Source: Volutella citrinella
Lineage: Eukaryota; Ascomycota; Sordariomycetes; Hypocreales; Nectriaceae
Direction of reading: 5' to 3'
Assembly: GCA_034401135.1 (NCBI GenBank)
Contig: JAWZSP010000008.1
Span: 3,162,001 to 3,226,000, forward strand
DNA length: 64,000 bases
Shown here piece by piece: positions 33,932 through 43,997 of this stretch (the first letter of the stretch is position 1; every line of letters starts with the position of its first letter). Position numbers and translations under genes: made by a program. The notes beneath the pieces are model-generated. The model was not told the origin of the DNA, searched no databases, and saw only the letters and a program-made list of their open reading frames with translations.

Positions 33932-35803
33932 CTACGCCTTGGTGCTCGTAGGGCTAGCCTTGTCCTCCTGCTCGTCCGCAACGACGACACCTCCCCGGTG
34001 GCTAATGGCCTGGAAGCGCTGCTTCTTAACATCAGCCAGGCCGTAGAAGCCGATGCACGTCATGCCCAAGACGGCCGAGATGGTGGAGAAGACGAGGGCG
34101 ACGATGCCCCGCGTGGTGAAGCCCGCAGGCAAAAAGTCCGGCTGCCTGTTCTGCCCGCTCAAGTCCAAAAAGTTGGCCGTATTGCCCGCCGCATTGCCCT
34201 CTGCCGCGACACCCGCCGCCTTGCACACGTCGTAGTGGTCCGCCGGGACGCTGACGCGCTCCTGGATCTGCTGCGGCGCCTCGATGAGCAGCATGGCCAG
34301 GCCGGACGACAGGTGCCAGTCGATGTGGCAGTGGAAGATCCAGATGCCCGGGTTATCAGCCACGAAGCGAATAACAAAATGGCCACCGGGGGGCAGGGCT
34401 AGCGTGTCTCTCCGGGCCGGGTACTGCGGGAAGTCGGTGTGGTTGTTGGGGTCGTAGGGCAGCAGCTCGGTGCCGTCCGAGTACTTGAAGAAGTCGGGTC
34501 CGTACGAGGGTTCGCGCACTAGGAGCTGGAACGTGTGGCCGTGCAGGTGGAACGGGTGGTTGCCCGTGTCGGCGTTGTTGAGCACAATCTCGACGACCTC
34601 GTTGTGCTCGAGCACCACGGGATGCGTAAACTCGCCGTAGATCTCTGCATTGGACGCCTGCGCGCCGGACGAGAGCACCGTGTACAGCGAGGGCACCTTG
34701 GGCGGCGTAAAGGTGATGTTGTCCAGCATGGCAAAGTTCTCGCCGTTCATCAGGTCGTTCATGAAGACGGTCACGTTGATCTGCTTGGCGGGATCTGGTA
34801 GGAGCGGCATCCTGTCGTTGGGCACCAGCTTCATGTCGTCGTACGGCACCAGGTCCTGGCTCTCGTCGACTGTCATGACGGCCACGGGGTGGTCGGCCTT
34901 GGGGTTATACTCGAGCCAGTTGGTCGTGTTGAGTAGCAGGTCCGACGGGATCGTGTCCATGAGCGTACTGTCGGCCACGGTGACGATGGCATAATTCTTG
35001 TCCGTCGAGTTCTTGGTCGTCAGGAGGATGGCGTAGCGCTGGGCCACCGACAGATACAGCAGGTCTGCTTCTTGCGGATCCGTGTAGACGCCGTCAATCT
35101 CGACAATCTTGAACGAGTGGTCCTCGATGTAGAAGTACTGGCCGATGAAGGCGCCGTGGTTGATGAGCCGGATGAGATACGTCTTGTTTGGCTCGACGGA
35201 GATGTTGGACTTGATGGTGTCGTTGAGCAGAAAGGATCCCGGGATGGGTTCTGCGCCCGACGGGTTGTACGGGGACATGAACTGTTCAGACAGGTCTTCC
35301 ATCATCTCGTGGTACCAGTCAGACATTGTGAGGACCAGCTCCTTGTCGTACTGGTCAGCAAAGTAGGCGTCCTTGTCGTGCACGATGAGGGCCTGGCGAT
35401 AGCCATCGGGGTAGCAGTAGTCGGTGTGGCAGTGGTACCAGTACGTGCCGTTCTGGTTGACGGTGAAGTTGTACGTGATGCTCGAGCCCGGCGGGACGGG
35501 ACACTGCGTGACCATTGACGGGCCGTCCATGTTGTTGGTCCCGTTCTGGAACATGCCGTGCCAGTGAATCGACGCCCTCTTGTCCCCAAGCTGGTTGTGC
35601 ATGTGGACGACGAGCCGGTCGCCCTTGTCCACCTCGACGACCGGCAGCGGCCACTGTCCGTTGATGCCCACCACCTTGCGCTCCGCGAGGCCGTCGGGGT
35701 TGGCCATGACCCAGCTGACGTTGAAGTCGTACGTGACCGTCTTGGCCCGGCAGTACGACGCCGTCGCGACCAGGACGGCCACCCGGCTGAGCCAGCGTGA
35801 CAT
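33932..35803 (-). CDS. FET3: Multicopper ferroxidase (Fet3 type)
   Basis: Cell-surface multicopper oxidase that oxidises Fe(II) for high-affinity uptake together with the Ftr1 permease. 623 aa, intronless. An N-terminal signal peptide is followed by three cupredoxin domains with the four copper motifs: HWHGMFQNGTNNMDG, WYHCHTDYCYPDGYRQ, NHPFHLHGHTF and IFHCHIDWHLSSGLAMLL. A single membrane span near the C-terminus (VALVFSTISAVLGMTCIGFYG) and a short cytosolic tail are typical of Fet3 and not of laccase. ATG at 35803 gives MSRWLSRVAVL; an ATG two codons upstream (35809) is also possible. The frame stays open to 36199, but that runs through the promoter. Note WYHCH where many Fet3 proteins have a Ser. 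Divergent from FTR1. Confidence 0.93.
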   Translation of the reverse strand: MSRWLSRVAVLVATASYCRAKTVTYDFNVSWVMANPDGLAERKVVGINGQWPLPVVEVDKGDRLVVHMHNQLGDKRASIHWHGMFQNGTNNMDGPSMVTQCPVPPGSSITYNFTVNQNGTYWYHCHTDYCYPDGYRQALIVHDKDAYFADQYDKELVLTMSDWYHEMMEDLSEQFMSPYNPSGAEPIPGSFLLNDTIKSNISVEPNKTYLIRLINHGAFIGQYFYIEDHSFKIVEIDGVYTDPQEADLLYLSVAQRYAILLTTKNSTDKNYAIVTVADSTLMDTIPSDLLLNTTNWLEYNPKADHPVAVMTVDESQDLVPYDDMKLVPNDRMPLLPDPAKQINVTVFMNDLMNGENFAMLDNITFTPPKVPSLYTVLSSGAQASNAEIYGEFTHPVVLEHNEVVEIVLNNADTGNHPFHLHGHTFQLLVREPSYGPDFFKYSDGTELLPYDPNNHTDFPQYPARRDTLALPPGGHFVIRFVADNPGIWIFHCHIDWHLSSGLAMLLIEAPQQIQERVSVPADHYDVCKAAGVAAEGNAAGNTANFLDLSGQNRQPDFLPAGFTTRGIVALVFSTISAVLGMTCIGFYGLADVKKQRFQAISHRGGVVVADEQEDKASPTSTKA

Positions 35804-36380
35804 GATCATGTTTTTTTTAAGGCTATCCCGTAGTGCTGCAGACTGCGGATTGTGCGCCAGCGACGTCTGCAGATCGATGGAGGGGGGGATTGTTATTATG
35901 GCCATCAGCATCAAATGTTGATCATCCCACGCAGGCGGCACCTCGTCGCAGCTCGCCGGCGCCATCGGCAATCCGGCACAGCTCAAGCTGCCTGCCAGGC
36001 GAGTAAAAACTCTGGGATGTGCCGTCTCTGGACCCATGGGCTCGCCTAAATTGGGCGTTTGAGTCGGTTGAGACGCTCGAGTGATGCCCGATTCGGCAAG
36101 CCATGGTGGAGGCGGCATCCACAACGCCACCGGATAAGCGGCACCGACTGGAGCTCTAGATCGATAACGGGCAGGGTGAGACCCCGCGGGATGCAACAAG
36201 GTTCTCTAATCTGATCCGCCGTCACGGCTATCTCGGCCTCGATCATGTCGGCAGTGCTTGATATATCGCCTAGACTTCCTGACCGTCTGGCTGCCCGACC
36301 TGGTCACAGACTCAGTCGCGTCCCCCCCCCCATCCAGCCGAGGCTCTTCACTCGTCTCTTCCCCCCCAAGCTTCCTCATC
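35804..36380. promoter_or_regulatory. Bidirectional FET3-FTR1 promoter with GATA cores
   Basis: 577 bp between the two starts. GATA cores on either strand occur at 35824-35827, 36133-36137 (GATAA), 36163-36167 (GATAA), 36229-36232 and 36260-36267. ATCTGAT, close to the core of the siderophore GATA-repressor site ATCWGATAA, lies at 36209-36215. In fungi this gene pair is repressed by an SreA/Urbs1-type GATA factor when iron is plentiful. A C run lies at 36322-36331. Confidence 0.6.
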
Positions 36381-37508
36381 ATGGCGCAAAATGTCTTCGC
36401 CGTGCAAATCTTCTTCATCGTCTTCCGAGAATGCCTCGAGGCAATCATCATCATCTCGGTGCTGCTGGCCTTCCTGAAAAAGACGCTCGGCGGCCCCGAC
36501 CAGGACAAGGCCATCTACAAGCGCCTTGTCAGACAGGTGTGGTGGGGTTCCCTCGGTGGCATCGCAATCTGTCTCGTTATCGGGGGCATTTTCATCGGCG
36601 TCTTCTACGGCCTGGGCAAGGACCTGTGGGCCAAGTCCGAGGAATTGTGGGAGGGCATCTTCTACCTCATTGCGTGCATCATCATCTCCATCATGGGGTT
36701 GGCCCTCCTGCGCATCAACAAGATGCAAGACAAGTGGAAGGTCAAGATCGCCCACGCCCTGGCCGAAAAAACTAGCAGCGATGGCAAGAAGAAGTCGCGG
36801 TGGCACCACTGGTCCCGGCGGCACATCATGTTCATCCTACCCTTCATCACCACGCTCCGCGAGGGCCTTGAAGCCGTCGTCTTCGTCGGCGGCGTGTCCC
36901 TATCGCTGCCCGCCTCGTCCTTCCCCCTCCCTGTCATCTGCGGCATACTGGCCGCCGTCCTCGTCGGCTTCTTCATCTACCGCGGCGGCAACATGGTCTC
37001 GATCCAGATCTTCCTGACCGTGTCGACGGCCGTGCTGTACCTCATCGCCGCCGGCATGTTTTCCAGGTCCATCTGGTACTTCCAGACGTACGTCTTCATC
37101 AAGAAGGTCGGCAGCGACGTCGCCGAGGCCGGCAACGGCCCGGGGTCCTACGATGTCAGGCAGAGCGTCTGGCACGTCAACTGCTGCAACCCGGAGACGG
37201 ACAACGGCTGGGACGTCTTTGGCGCCATCCTTGGCTGGCAGAACTCGGCCACCTATGGTTCCGTCATCTCCTACAACGTCTACTGGCTGGCCCTCATCAT
37301 CGTCATTGGGTGCCTCTTTTACGAGGAGCAGACGGGTTCCCTGCCCTTCAAGAAGCCCGTTCTCGCCGTCCTGGAAAAGGTACCGGTGTTGGGAGCGCGA
37401 ATCCGACGGAAGAGGGAGATGGCTGCCAAGGATGGCGACGAGATGCTGGACAACATTCAGCACCAGAACCTTGGGCTCCACCAAAATGGCAATGGCAATG
37501 ACAACTAG
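36381..37508 (+). CDS. FTR1: High-affinity iron permease Ftr1
   Basis: Plasma-membrane iron permease that takes up Fe(III) made by Fet3. 375 aa, intronless, seven hydrophobic segments. Both REXXE iron-binding motifs are present: FRECLEAIII in helix 1 and LREGLEAVVF in helix 4. The N-terminus MAQNVFAVQIFFIVF follows ATCATGG, which decides the start over the open upstream frame from 36258. The loop DVRQSVWHVNCCNPETDNGWDV and the span SVISYNVYWLALIIVIGCLFYEE are typical. Divergent from FET3, the usual fungal arrangement for the reductive iron assimilation complex. Confidence 0.95.
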   Translation: MAQNVFAVQIFFIVFRECLEAIIIISVLLAFLKKTLGGPDQDKAIYKRLVRQVWWGSLGGIAICLVIGGIFIGVFYGLGKDLWAKSEELWEGIFYLIACIIISIMGLALLRINKMQDKWKVKIAHALAEKTSSDGKKKSRWHHWSRRHIMFILPFITTLREGLEAVVFVGGVSLSLPASSFPLPVICGILAAVLVGFFIYRGGNMVSIQIFLTVSTAVLYLIAAGMFSRSIWYFQTYVFIKKVGSDVAEAGNGPGSYDVRQSVWHVNCCNPETDNGWDVFGAILGWQNSATYGSVISYNVYWLALIIVIGCLFYEEQTGSLPFKKPVLAVLEKVPVLGARIRRKREMAAKDGDEMLDNIQHQNLGLHQNGNGNDN

Positions 37509-38316
37509 CATACCTGTCACTGGAGATGCGATCATTGAGTCCAAGCTGGAGCAGGTAGTTGCAAGTGTTTGGTTGGTCATGGGCGGAATAGGAGTTGGCC
37601 CCAGCATCGGCCTAGATAGAGGGCCGTTGACAACAAAAGTATATATCTCGGACTAATTGAAATGATTAATTTGTCATGACTCCATCATGTGTAGGACTCA
37701 GCGCATCCCATTTTCACAACAGTCGGTCAACTAGCCTACTGGTCGTGTTTTCATAACGCGTGACATCATGTAGTTCCCTCGCTATAACATTTTCACGCTA
37801 GCACAAATAAGTAACTATGACCAGTCCATTTCGTCGATTCAGATCAGTTAGTGCAGCTGTGTTCCTGTTGAGGCACCGGCAGAGTAACCTTCAACTTTAT
37901 GAGGACGAACAAAACGCCTATGTCTATATTCACGAATTTGTGACCTTTTTTATATAAACTTCATTGGATACACACTATTTTACTATCTACTGAGCCGTCC
38001 TATTTATGTTTTTACTAATTACCTGAAAGTCGAGATGTTTCAGAACCAGTCCTACCCTGGATCAGGCTGTGCTACTGTTTATAGTATTGGCCAGAAATCC
38101 ATACATCAAAGCTCAAGTTAAAAGTGATTTGATTGGTCTTATTTGCATATTTACATCACGTGAAGCCAGCTTGCCCTCTTTGCTTTACACGTAGTTCGCC
38201 AGAAACTCCCTATTATATCCTATTCCCAACAAGAGCCCAACACCCTTGCTCTGCTCACTTAAGCCAACTCAGAAATAATCTCGGTCTACGGCCATCAAAT
38301 TATTTGCTCTTCTACA
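37509..38316. other. Intergenic, no gene seen
   Basis: 808 bp, AT-rich, especially 37900-38000. No coding or RNA feature recognised. Confidence 0.5.
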
Positions 38317-39390
38317 ATGGCTATTTATTTCCTCTTTGGCATTGAGCTAGAGCTCCTGATGAATACCAAGTCCGACATCACATTTCGCAACTGGGACCAA
38401 TTTTCGTCCGAGCTGAGCACCCGCCTTGGCGACAATGCGATCTAGAACCAAATCCACGTATTTGACAGCGAAACCCCCCTAGACTACGAGCAGTGGACGG
38501 TAGCGAGCGACGGCAGCATCACGAGCAACCGAAAGGCGCAGGAATGGGACGTGGAGCTCATTTCAAACATCTGCCGCACGACAAAGGACCTGCTCTGGAG
38601 ACACGAGATGGACGCCGTATGGCAAGCTTTGGAGACGCAGTTTCAGGTCCTGCCGTCCGAGTCCTGCGGAACGCATGTGCATGCGTCCGTCAACCGAGAC
38701 CTGGGACTGCATCTGAAGCGTCTGAAACTGGTTGCAAAAGCCGTTGTCTACTTTGAGCACTGCATCGACTCCCTCATGCCAGACCATCGGCTGCGGAGCA
38801 TCTTCTGTAGGAGCAACCGCTACAACCCAAAGCTGCGGGACCTGGACATGGCGCAAGTGTTTCATGAAATCGACGCCGTCGCTGGCCAAGGCGGCGCCGA
38901 GGCCTTGGCTAATCTCATCTCGCCCGGAGAATCCTCGCCAGGGAAGTACTACCGCTGGAACTTTTCGCGCATGGCCAATCCGAGATCCAGGCTGAAGAGC
39001 ACCATTGAGTTCCGGCAACCTCCCGGCTCTGTAAACGCCGAAGAAGCAAAACGATGGACCGAGTTCACGCTCGCTTTCATGTCAGCCTCACTCCGGTTCA
39101 ACCATGAAATCAAGCCGGACCAGACGGCAACACTGGATGAGCTCTTGTCGTTTGTCTCTGCGGGCATCGCGGAAACTCGCAGTCTCGCAGCTGATGGAAT
39201 TAGGCGATTGTTTGATGGAAAGAAACAGTTGCCGGAGGGCATGTATCCTGAAGAGCCCTTGACTCGAGCGCATGTTCAAGCGCGACAAAGCAAGGATCGC
39301 ATTGAGGCGTTGATCCCTTTGAAGATGGAGACTGCGGCCCAGGCCTTGCCATTCAATTTTGGTTCGGATGACGAGGGAGATATATTTTGA
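38317..39390 (+). pseudogene. Amidoligase-like gene with premature TAG
   Basis: Reads as one exon of 357 codons with a single interruption. ATG at 38317 starts MAIYFLFGIELELLM, the Gly-x-Glu-x-Glu start typical of the ATP-grasp-like amidoligase family (Amidoligase_2), which is predicted to make amide bonds to peptides or small amines. An in-frame TAG at 38443-38445 (codon 43) interrupts it; the frame continues with DYEQWTVASDGSI, ESCGTHVHASVNRD (metal-binding His pair), YYRWNFSRM and IEFRQPPGSVN to TGA at 39388-39390. No splice signals would remove the stop. Either a recent nonsense allele, an error, or a gene translated by read-through. A start at the later ATG 38608 would lose the nucleotide-binding N-terminus. 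Confidence 0.75.
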
Positions 39391-40040
39391 GTGTGTCGTA
39401 CAAAGTGATGGCCGTGGATTACGAGATTCAAACGCAAACAGTTGTGCTGATGAGACACTGAATAGGAGATTCGTTTGGACGTACTCCGTACTGCATAAGC
39501 GAACCCTGCCTGATACCGTTGGCCTACAAAGCCTCGGTAACCTTTGTCCCAACTGGAGTCATTTCGACCTAGAGCTGATTGGATCTGGACATGGACAAAC
39601 CCATCACTGTGCATGTCAGGCTGGGTTGTGTGGCAATACCTGGGGTTGGATGGCAGGCGTTGTCAGCCAACCCAGGGGCAGTTTTTCAGCAGCGCGCACC
39701 AGGTGGTCTGACATGTCGATACAGGGCTCCGCCATAGGCTGGAGCCGATCAAGTGGATACCAATAGTCACAGTCATCTTCAACAAGGGGACGGAAGCGAC
39801 GACGCCACACCGTATTGACAGCGGGTTGGACGCCGTCTCTAAAATTGACCGCCGACCGTTTGGGATGCCAAGCCCATACTTTATGCTGGGGATGATGCCC
39901 TGATGCGGCACGGTCGTCCATATTGATAAAGTGAAAACAGACGGCACCCCGTTGCTGAGGTTGACTTGTCCATCCATCCGCTCGTTTTGCAAACTGCATT
40001 TTCACTCGTTTGTTTTTCCTCACAAATTCCAGCAGCAACG
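39391..40040. other. Intergenic, no gene seen
   Basis: 650 bp. A minus-strand frame 39616-40128 is antisense to the start of the next gene and has no recognisable features. Confidence 0.45.
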
Positions 40041-40904
40041 ATGCGTTTCCTCTCCATTGGCGTGTCCCTCGTGGCCGTGGCGTCCCTGGCGTCTGCCGGG
40101 CCAGCTCGATGCCGACCCAGCACCACAAGAAGCAGCGTCGAGGCCTCGTCCACGGTGGCCCCGACGGAAACTAGCAGCGATTTGTCGTCGACTTGGTCTA
40201 CCACCGCTGTCTCCGTTACCGAGAGCGCGACGTCTGTTTACTCGACCACCGAGACGGCCACCGGGTCTGCCACAGAGTCTGCCATAGAGACAACCGCCGA
40301 GACTCTGAACGATTCAACCACAGCTACTACCCAAGACGCAACTACACTGACCACTCTTGAAACCTCGGCTACAACGACAGAGGGACCCACGACCACGGCC
40401 GATGCCTCGACAACCACGGAAGATTCGACGACAGCCGCTGCCACCACCACACAGAGCCCCCCGAAACCCACTGGCCTGGACTTTTATTACGATGGCAGGT
40501 CCGGAAAGTTTAGCCTGTACGGCACCAGGGTATTGAACAACCCAGCTCCCCAGAAAGTCCGTGGCATTCCTCCTCCTGGACAAGGCGACTGGACCATGGC
40601 AGGCTTCCACGTCCAACGCGACACTTTTTACCTAATGAACGGCAACAAATACGTTGTCAACAACCATCCCTCCAACGAGGTACTCACGGCGGACGCTCAA
40701 ATGGTCAGCGCCTTTGGTCTTCGTTACATCGAGTGTGCGTACGAATGGATTGGCGAGCCGGCCGACTGCAGGGTGCAGTACGAGGACAACAAAGGTGCCT
40801 TCTACTTCTACACGGCCAGCACCGATAAAGCACTCCAGATCGGCAACTACGGTCCCGTGGGCGAGGGACAGACGCGCGTTCAGTTGCTGTGGCAAGAGAT
40901 CTAG
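40041..40904 (+). CDS. Secreted Ser/Thr-rich mucin-like protein
   Basis: Predicted secreted or wall-associated protein, 287 aa, one exon. A signal peptide MRFLSIGVSLVAVASLASAG is followed by about 120 residues that are more than half Ser and Thr, expected to be O-mannosylated. The C-terminal half (about residues 150-287) is a folded module starting with GLDFYYDGRSGKFSLYG and ending GNYGPVGEGQTRVQLLW, with two cysteines (IECAYEW, ADCRVQY) that could form one disulfide. No GPI signal at the C-terminus. No enzyme motif; a surface or effector-like role is conceivable but not shown. Confidence 0.8.
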   Translation: MRFLSIGVSLVAVASLASAGPARCRPSTTRSSVEASSTVAPTETSSDLSSTWSTTAVSVTESATSVYSTTETATGSATESAIETTAETLNDSTTATTQDATTLTTLETSATTTEGPTTTADASTTTEDSTTAAATTTQSPPKPTGLDFYYDGRSGKFSLYGTRVLNNPAPQKVRGIPPPGQGDWTMAGFHVQRDTFYLMNGNKYVVNNHPSNEVLTADAQMVSAFGLRYIECAYEWIGEPADCRVQYEDNKGAFYFYTASTDKALQIGNYGPVGEGQTRVQLLWQEI

Positions 40905-41102
40905 GGTGGGCTTGGATCAAGAGGAGGCAAGCGGCATGTGGACAATGGCTACCGGCAATTCTGAACGCCTTCTTGATGCAGGTCACTGGAATAATCTTGA
41001 AACCCCTGTGAAAGTCAAAAATTGTATGGGGATAATGTGCTGGCCGGTGTCTGGCCGGAGATGTGTACAGCTAATTGGTGGCTTATTGGAGTGTCATTGT
41101 TG

Positions 41103-41552
41103 TCAATTTTTTAAACCAGACACCAGCCGATGAAGTCCCCAATCCTTGCAGATCCGCTGCTTCTTGATTGAATTGAGCTTGTTGGGGTCGTCCTTGGTAA
41201 TCTTCAGGGAAGCTTGATGACCTGGCCCATCTGTTTCACGGCAGTCAGTAACATTTGGTATGGCCTTGGCCGTCATGGAGAACCCTTTGGGGCGAGGGGA
41301 CTGCGCATCATTAAAATGGCGAGAAACCTCAATTCCATTGGACCCAGGGATAGGGGCAAGTGTCGAGAGCCGCGTAATGTCGCTCTGGTAGGTGTTGTGT
41401 GAGCTACACACAGTGAAGGAAATACGCGCCTCTCCAGGTTTGACCAAAGTCTTGCAAGTTTTCCTGCTGCTCTTTGGCCGAGAATGCAGCCGTAACGCTG
41501 CACCATTTGGGCTGAACTTGGTCTGGACCTTGAAATCTCGGGTGTTGGGCAT
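41103..41552 (-). CDS. Possible small protein, unrecognised
   Basis: Uninterrupted frame of 149 codons from an ATG at 41552. It is basic (many Lys, Arg) with NTRDFKVQTKFSPNGAALRL and SFTVCSSHNTYQSDITRL, which read like beta strands. The plausible composition and clean frame favour a real gene. Against it: no family recognised, no obvious promoter, and it sits directly 3' of a wrecked NLR gene. Could be decayed sequence. Confidence 0.3.
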   Translation of the reverse strand: MPNTRDFKVQTKFSPNGAALRLHSRPKSSRKTCKTLVKPGEARISFTVCSSHNTYQSDITRLSTLAPIPGSNGIEVSRHFNDAQSPRPKGFSMTAKAIPNVTDCRETDGPGHQASLKITKDDPNKLNSIKKQRICKDWGLHRLVSGLKN

Positions 41553-41615
41553 TTTGCTTTTGTGGGGGTGCAGTGTTGGATGAACCAGACAAGCAGAGAA
41601 ATGCAATATCTCTCG

Positions 41616-43384
41616 TCAATCATGTGGGGTCGCCAAATTTCGATGGCCAAAAGTGTTTTGGAAGATATTCGAGGAGCCTAAAAAGGCTTGAATGACCAGG
41701 CCGTGGTCTTTCTTCCCTCTCATGACGGTTCGTAACAAAACCAGTTCGAGATCATTTCCCCGCAGCCACTCGCCAGGTGCAGTTTCCAGCAGAAATCTAA
41801 CGAGTTTCTTCGAGTTTCTGTCTAGAGCAGCTTCAAAAATGTCTCCAAATTCGTTGCGGTTCAGCTGTAGTTGCGAGGAATGTGTTACGACACCGGCGTG
41901 ATTATATAGCCTAGATAGGAGTTGGCGTCTCGACATAGTGGCCACGTCCAATCGCTCCAAGTCAACTGCTCGGCTTAAACAATCCAGCACGTCGGAGAAA
42001 TGTAGTAGCTCAGACCTCTCCAGCATGAGCGAAAGAAGTTGAGACGAGCAATGGTCTACCGCGAGCAGAAAATTGTGTCCGCCGGGCCGGAACCCAAACT
42101 CGAGAAGTAGACGAAGCACTGTTTCAGAAGCTGGAATCAGCGATGACCTATATTCAAGCATGTCCGAAAGCCTACTGGTCTCCTTCTGCTTGGCAATAGA
42201 AACACAAGGAACAATGGCCACGGCGAATGGGTTCCCGAGCAAAGGGTGGTCCTCGACGTTCAAACCCATAGCCATTGCAAATTTGACCAGCTGTTCATTT
42301 CCCGCCGCGATTGCTCGAACAAGAAGGTAGTATTTTGGCCAATCTGTGTTGAGAACTGCATCGATTGGAATATTGACCAGATACGTCGGTCTCCCTTGAC
42401 GCTCTAACAACCGTCTGCTTGCTGCGTGCCAGCCGAGGGCGGTCAAGCGGTCATGGAAAGTGGTCAGAACGCTACTCCATATATCGTCCGAAGTGTCATC
42501 AAGAAGTGCTGCATGTATGTCCCAGTAGTTCTAGGCGTAAAGTCGCAGTGAATCTCGTCCATGTTGGATATACGCCAGGGAGCTTCGCACAACATGGCCA
42601 TTTGCGAGCTGCATGTTTGTGGCATACGCACCCGCAATCGAGTCAGAAACTCGAGTGCTGGTTAGATACTCCTTGACCGAGAAATGAGAACGAGTGATGG
42701 GGTATTTTCTGGCCTGGAACACGTCTTGCCTTGGGTCAAGAGCCGGGCTGACCTTGACAACGCCCGGCAGGAGTTCCACAATGTCGAACGGATTCATTCG
42801 CAGGTCACACTTAACAACCGTATCAGCGTCCGGGTTCACAATACAGGCGTCGATCAGCTCCTCTATGTATAGGGGTCGCGTAGCACATAGCAACCACTGG
42901 AGTGCAGCTTTTGCTTCGTAGGCCTGGTGAGCTCCCAAACAATACAAAATGGGACTGACAGATTGAGAAGGCTAATGCCAAATTTCAGCTCTTCTTGAAT
43001 TTCTGCCAAAATTGATTGAGTTCGCTGGATTTCGCTGGTACGAAACACTTGTATCATGCGCCGATTCAGATGCTTGAACCTCTGTCGGAGGCTGTCCGGA
43101 GACCCTTCCCTCCGCACCCTATCTAGAATATCTTGCAGCGCATCGATGTTGGACTTGAAGTCCCCCATCGTGGTTGATATGACTGAAACGATGTCTGTCG
43201 AGAGATTTGGCCTCAGAATTGTGATTTCGAGCTGCCTGAATATATTGGCGAGGGGCAACAGGCTGCGCTGGGTTTCGGCAACATCTTCATCTCCATGTGT
43301 CCACAGGTCGTAGTAAGACAAAAGCTCTTTTGACACCTGTAGTGCGAGGCTGACAATGGCCAAGCAAGTTCCCGGATCCAACAT
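41616..43384 (-). pseudogene. Decayed NACHT/ankyrin-type NLR gene, central domain missing
   Basis: Three parts of a fungal NOD-like receptor in order. 43384-42980 encodes the N-terminal helical domain (MLDPGTCLAIVSLALQVSKELLSYY; VISTTMGDFKSNIDALQDIL). Then, in another frame from about 42947, comes the segment that normally follows the NACHT domain: AALQWLLCATRPLYIEELIDAC and SHFSVKEYLTSTRVSD. The whole nucleotide-binding domain that should lie between them is absent. An in-frame TAG at 42531-42533 interrupts the same frame, which continues (NYWDIHAALLDD) into an ankyrin-like C-terminal region ending at 41616. CAG to TAG would explain the stop. Non-functional as an NTPase. Confidence 0.75.
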
Positions 43385-43997
43385 ACTGAGGCAAGTGGTC
43401 GTCTACGGCGGCTTCGAGGTAGGGTGCCGACGTGCTGCAAGAGTGAGTTCTCACGGCGGAATCTGCGGGGTTCGTTGTGCTTTGATGCCTTGACCGTAGG
43501 TGTAATTGTAATTTGGTACGTATCGCTGCCCGAGGTGACATTGGCAGGCTTGGGTACCATCAGAGCCTCGCTGTCTGCCTCTGCGGTCTTACATCTGCAC
43601 GCCTGGTGCTGGTACTGGTACTAACACCGACTCCCCAGGGTCTCTTGCATTAATTATTCTGGGACATGGCCCTGGTCGATCGGACCTCACGCGCGGCCAT
43701 TATCATAATAGCCTATTCGGGCAAAATTCAAGTGCTGTACAATTTGAGTTCTACTCATATTGCTTTTTAAGACATTCACCAGCCACCTTAAACAACACGC
43801 TTGCATATTTCTAGTACAACTGCACAAGACGCCTCGCCCTCGCACTATTCTTCGTACTCACCGCCCGAATGGTCGTGTCGACTGCCCCGTGCCTGCTGCT
43901 GTAACGCGTCTCTTGTCTCATCCTCTTCTCGTGGCGTAAGTTTGCTTCTGCATCCACCCTCAAAACCAAAACACCACCTTCATCAATCTTTTTCGAT
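43385..43997. other. Intergenic / promoter region
   Basis: 613 bp between the NLR relic and the MYND gene. Overlapping short frames on both strands, none supported. Pyrimidine-rich just before 43998. Confidence 0.45.

Noticed and set aside
35804..36199. In-frame N-terminal extension of FET3
   Set aside because: The extended part lacks a signal peptide and runs through the shared promoter with FTR1; the internal ATG gives a proper signal peptide.
36258..36380. In-frame upstream extension of FTR1
   Set aside because: The extra 41 residues are not Ftr1-like; MAQNVFAVQIF at 36381 matches the normal family start.
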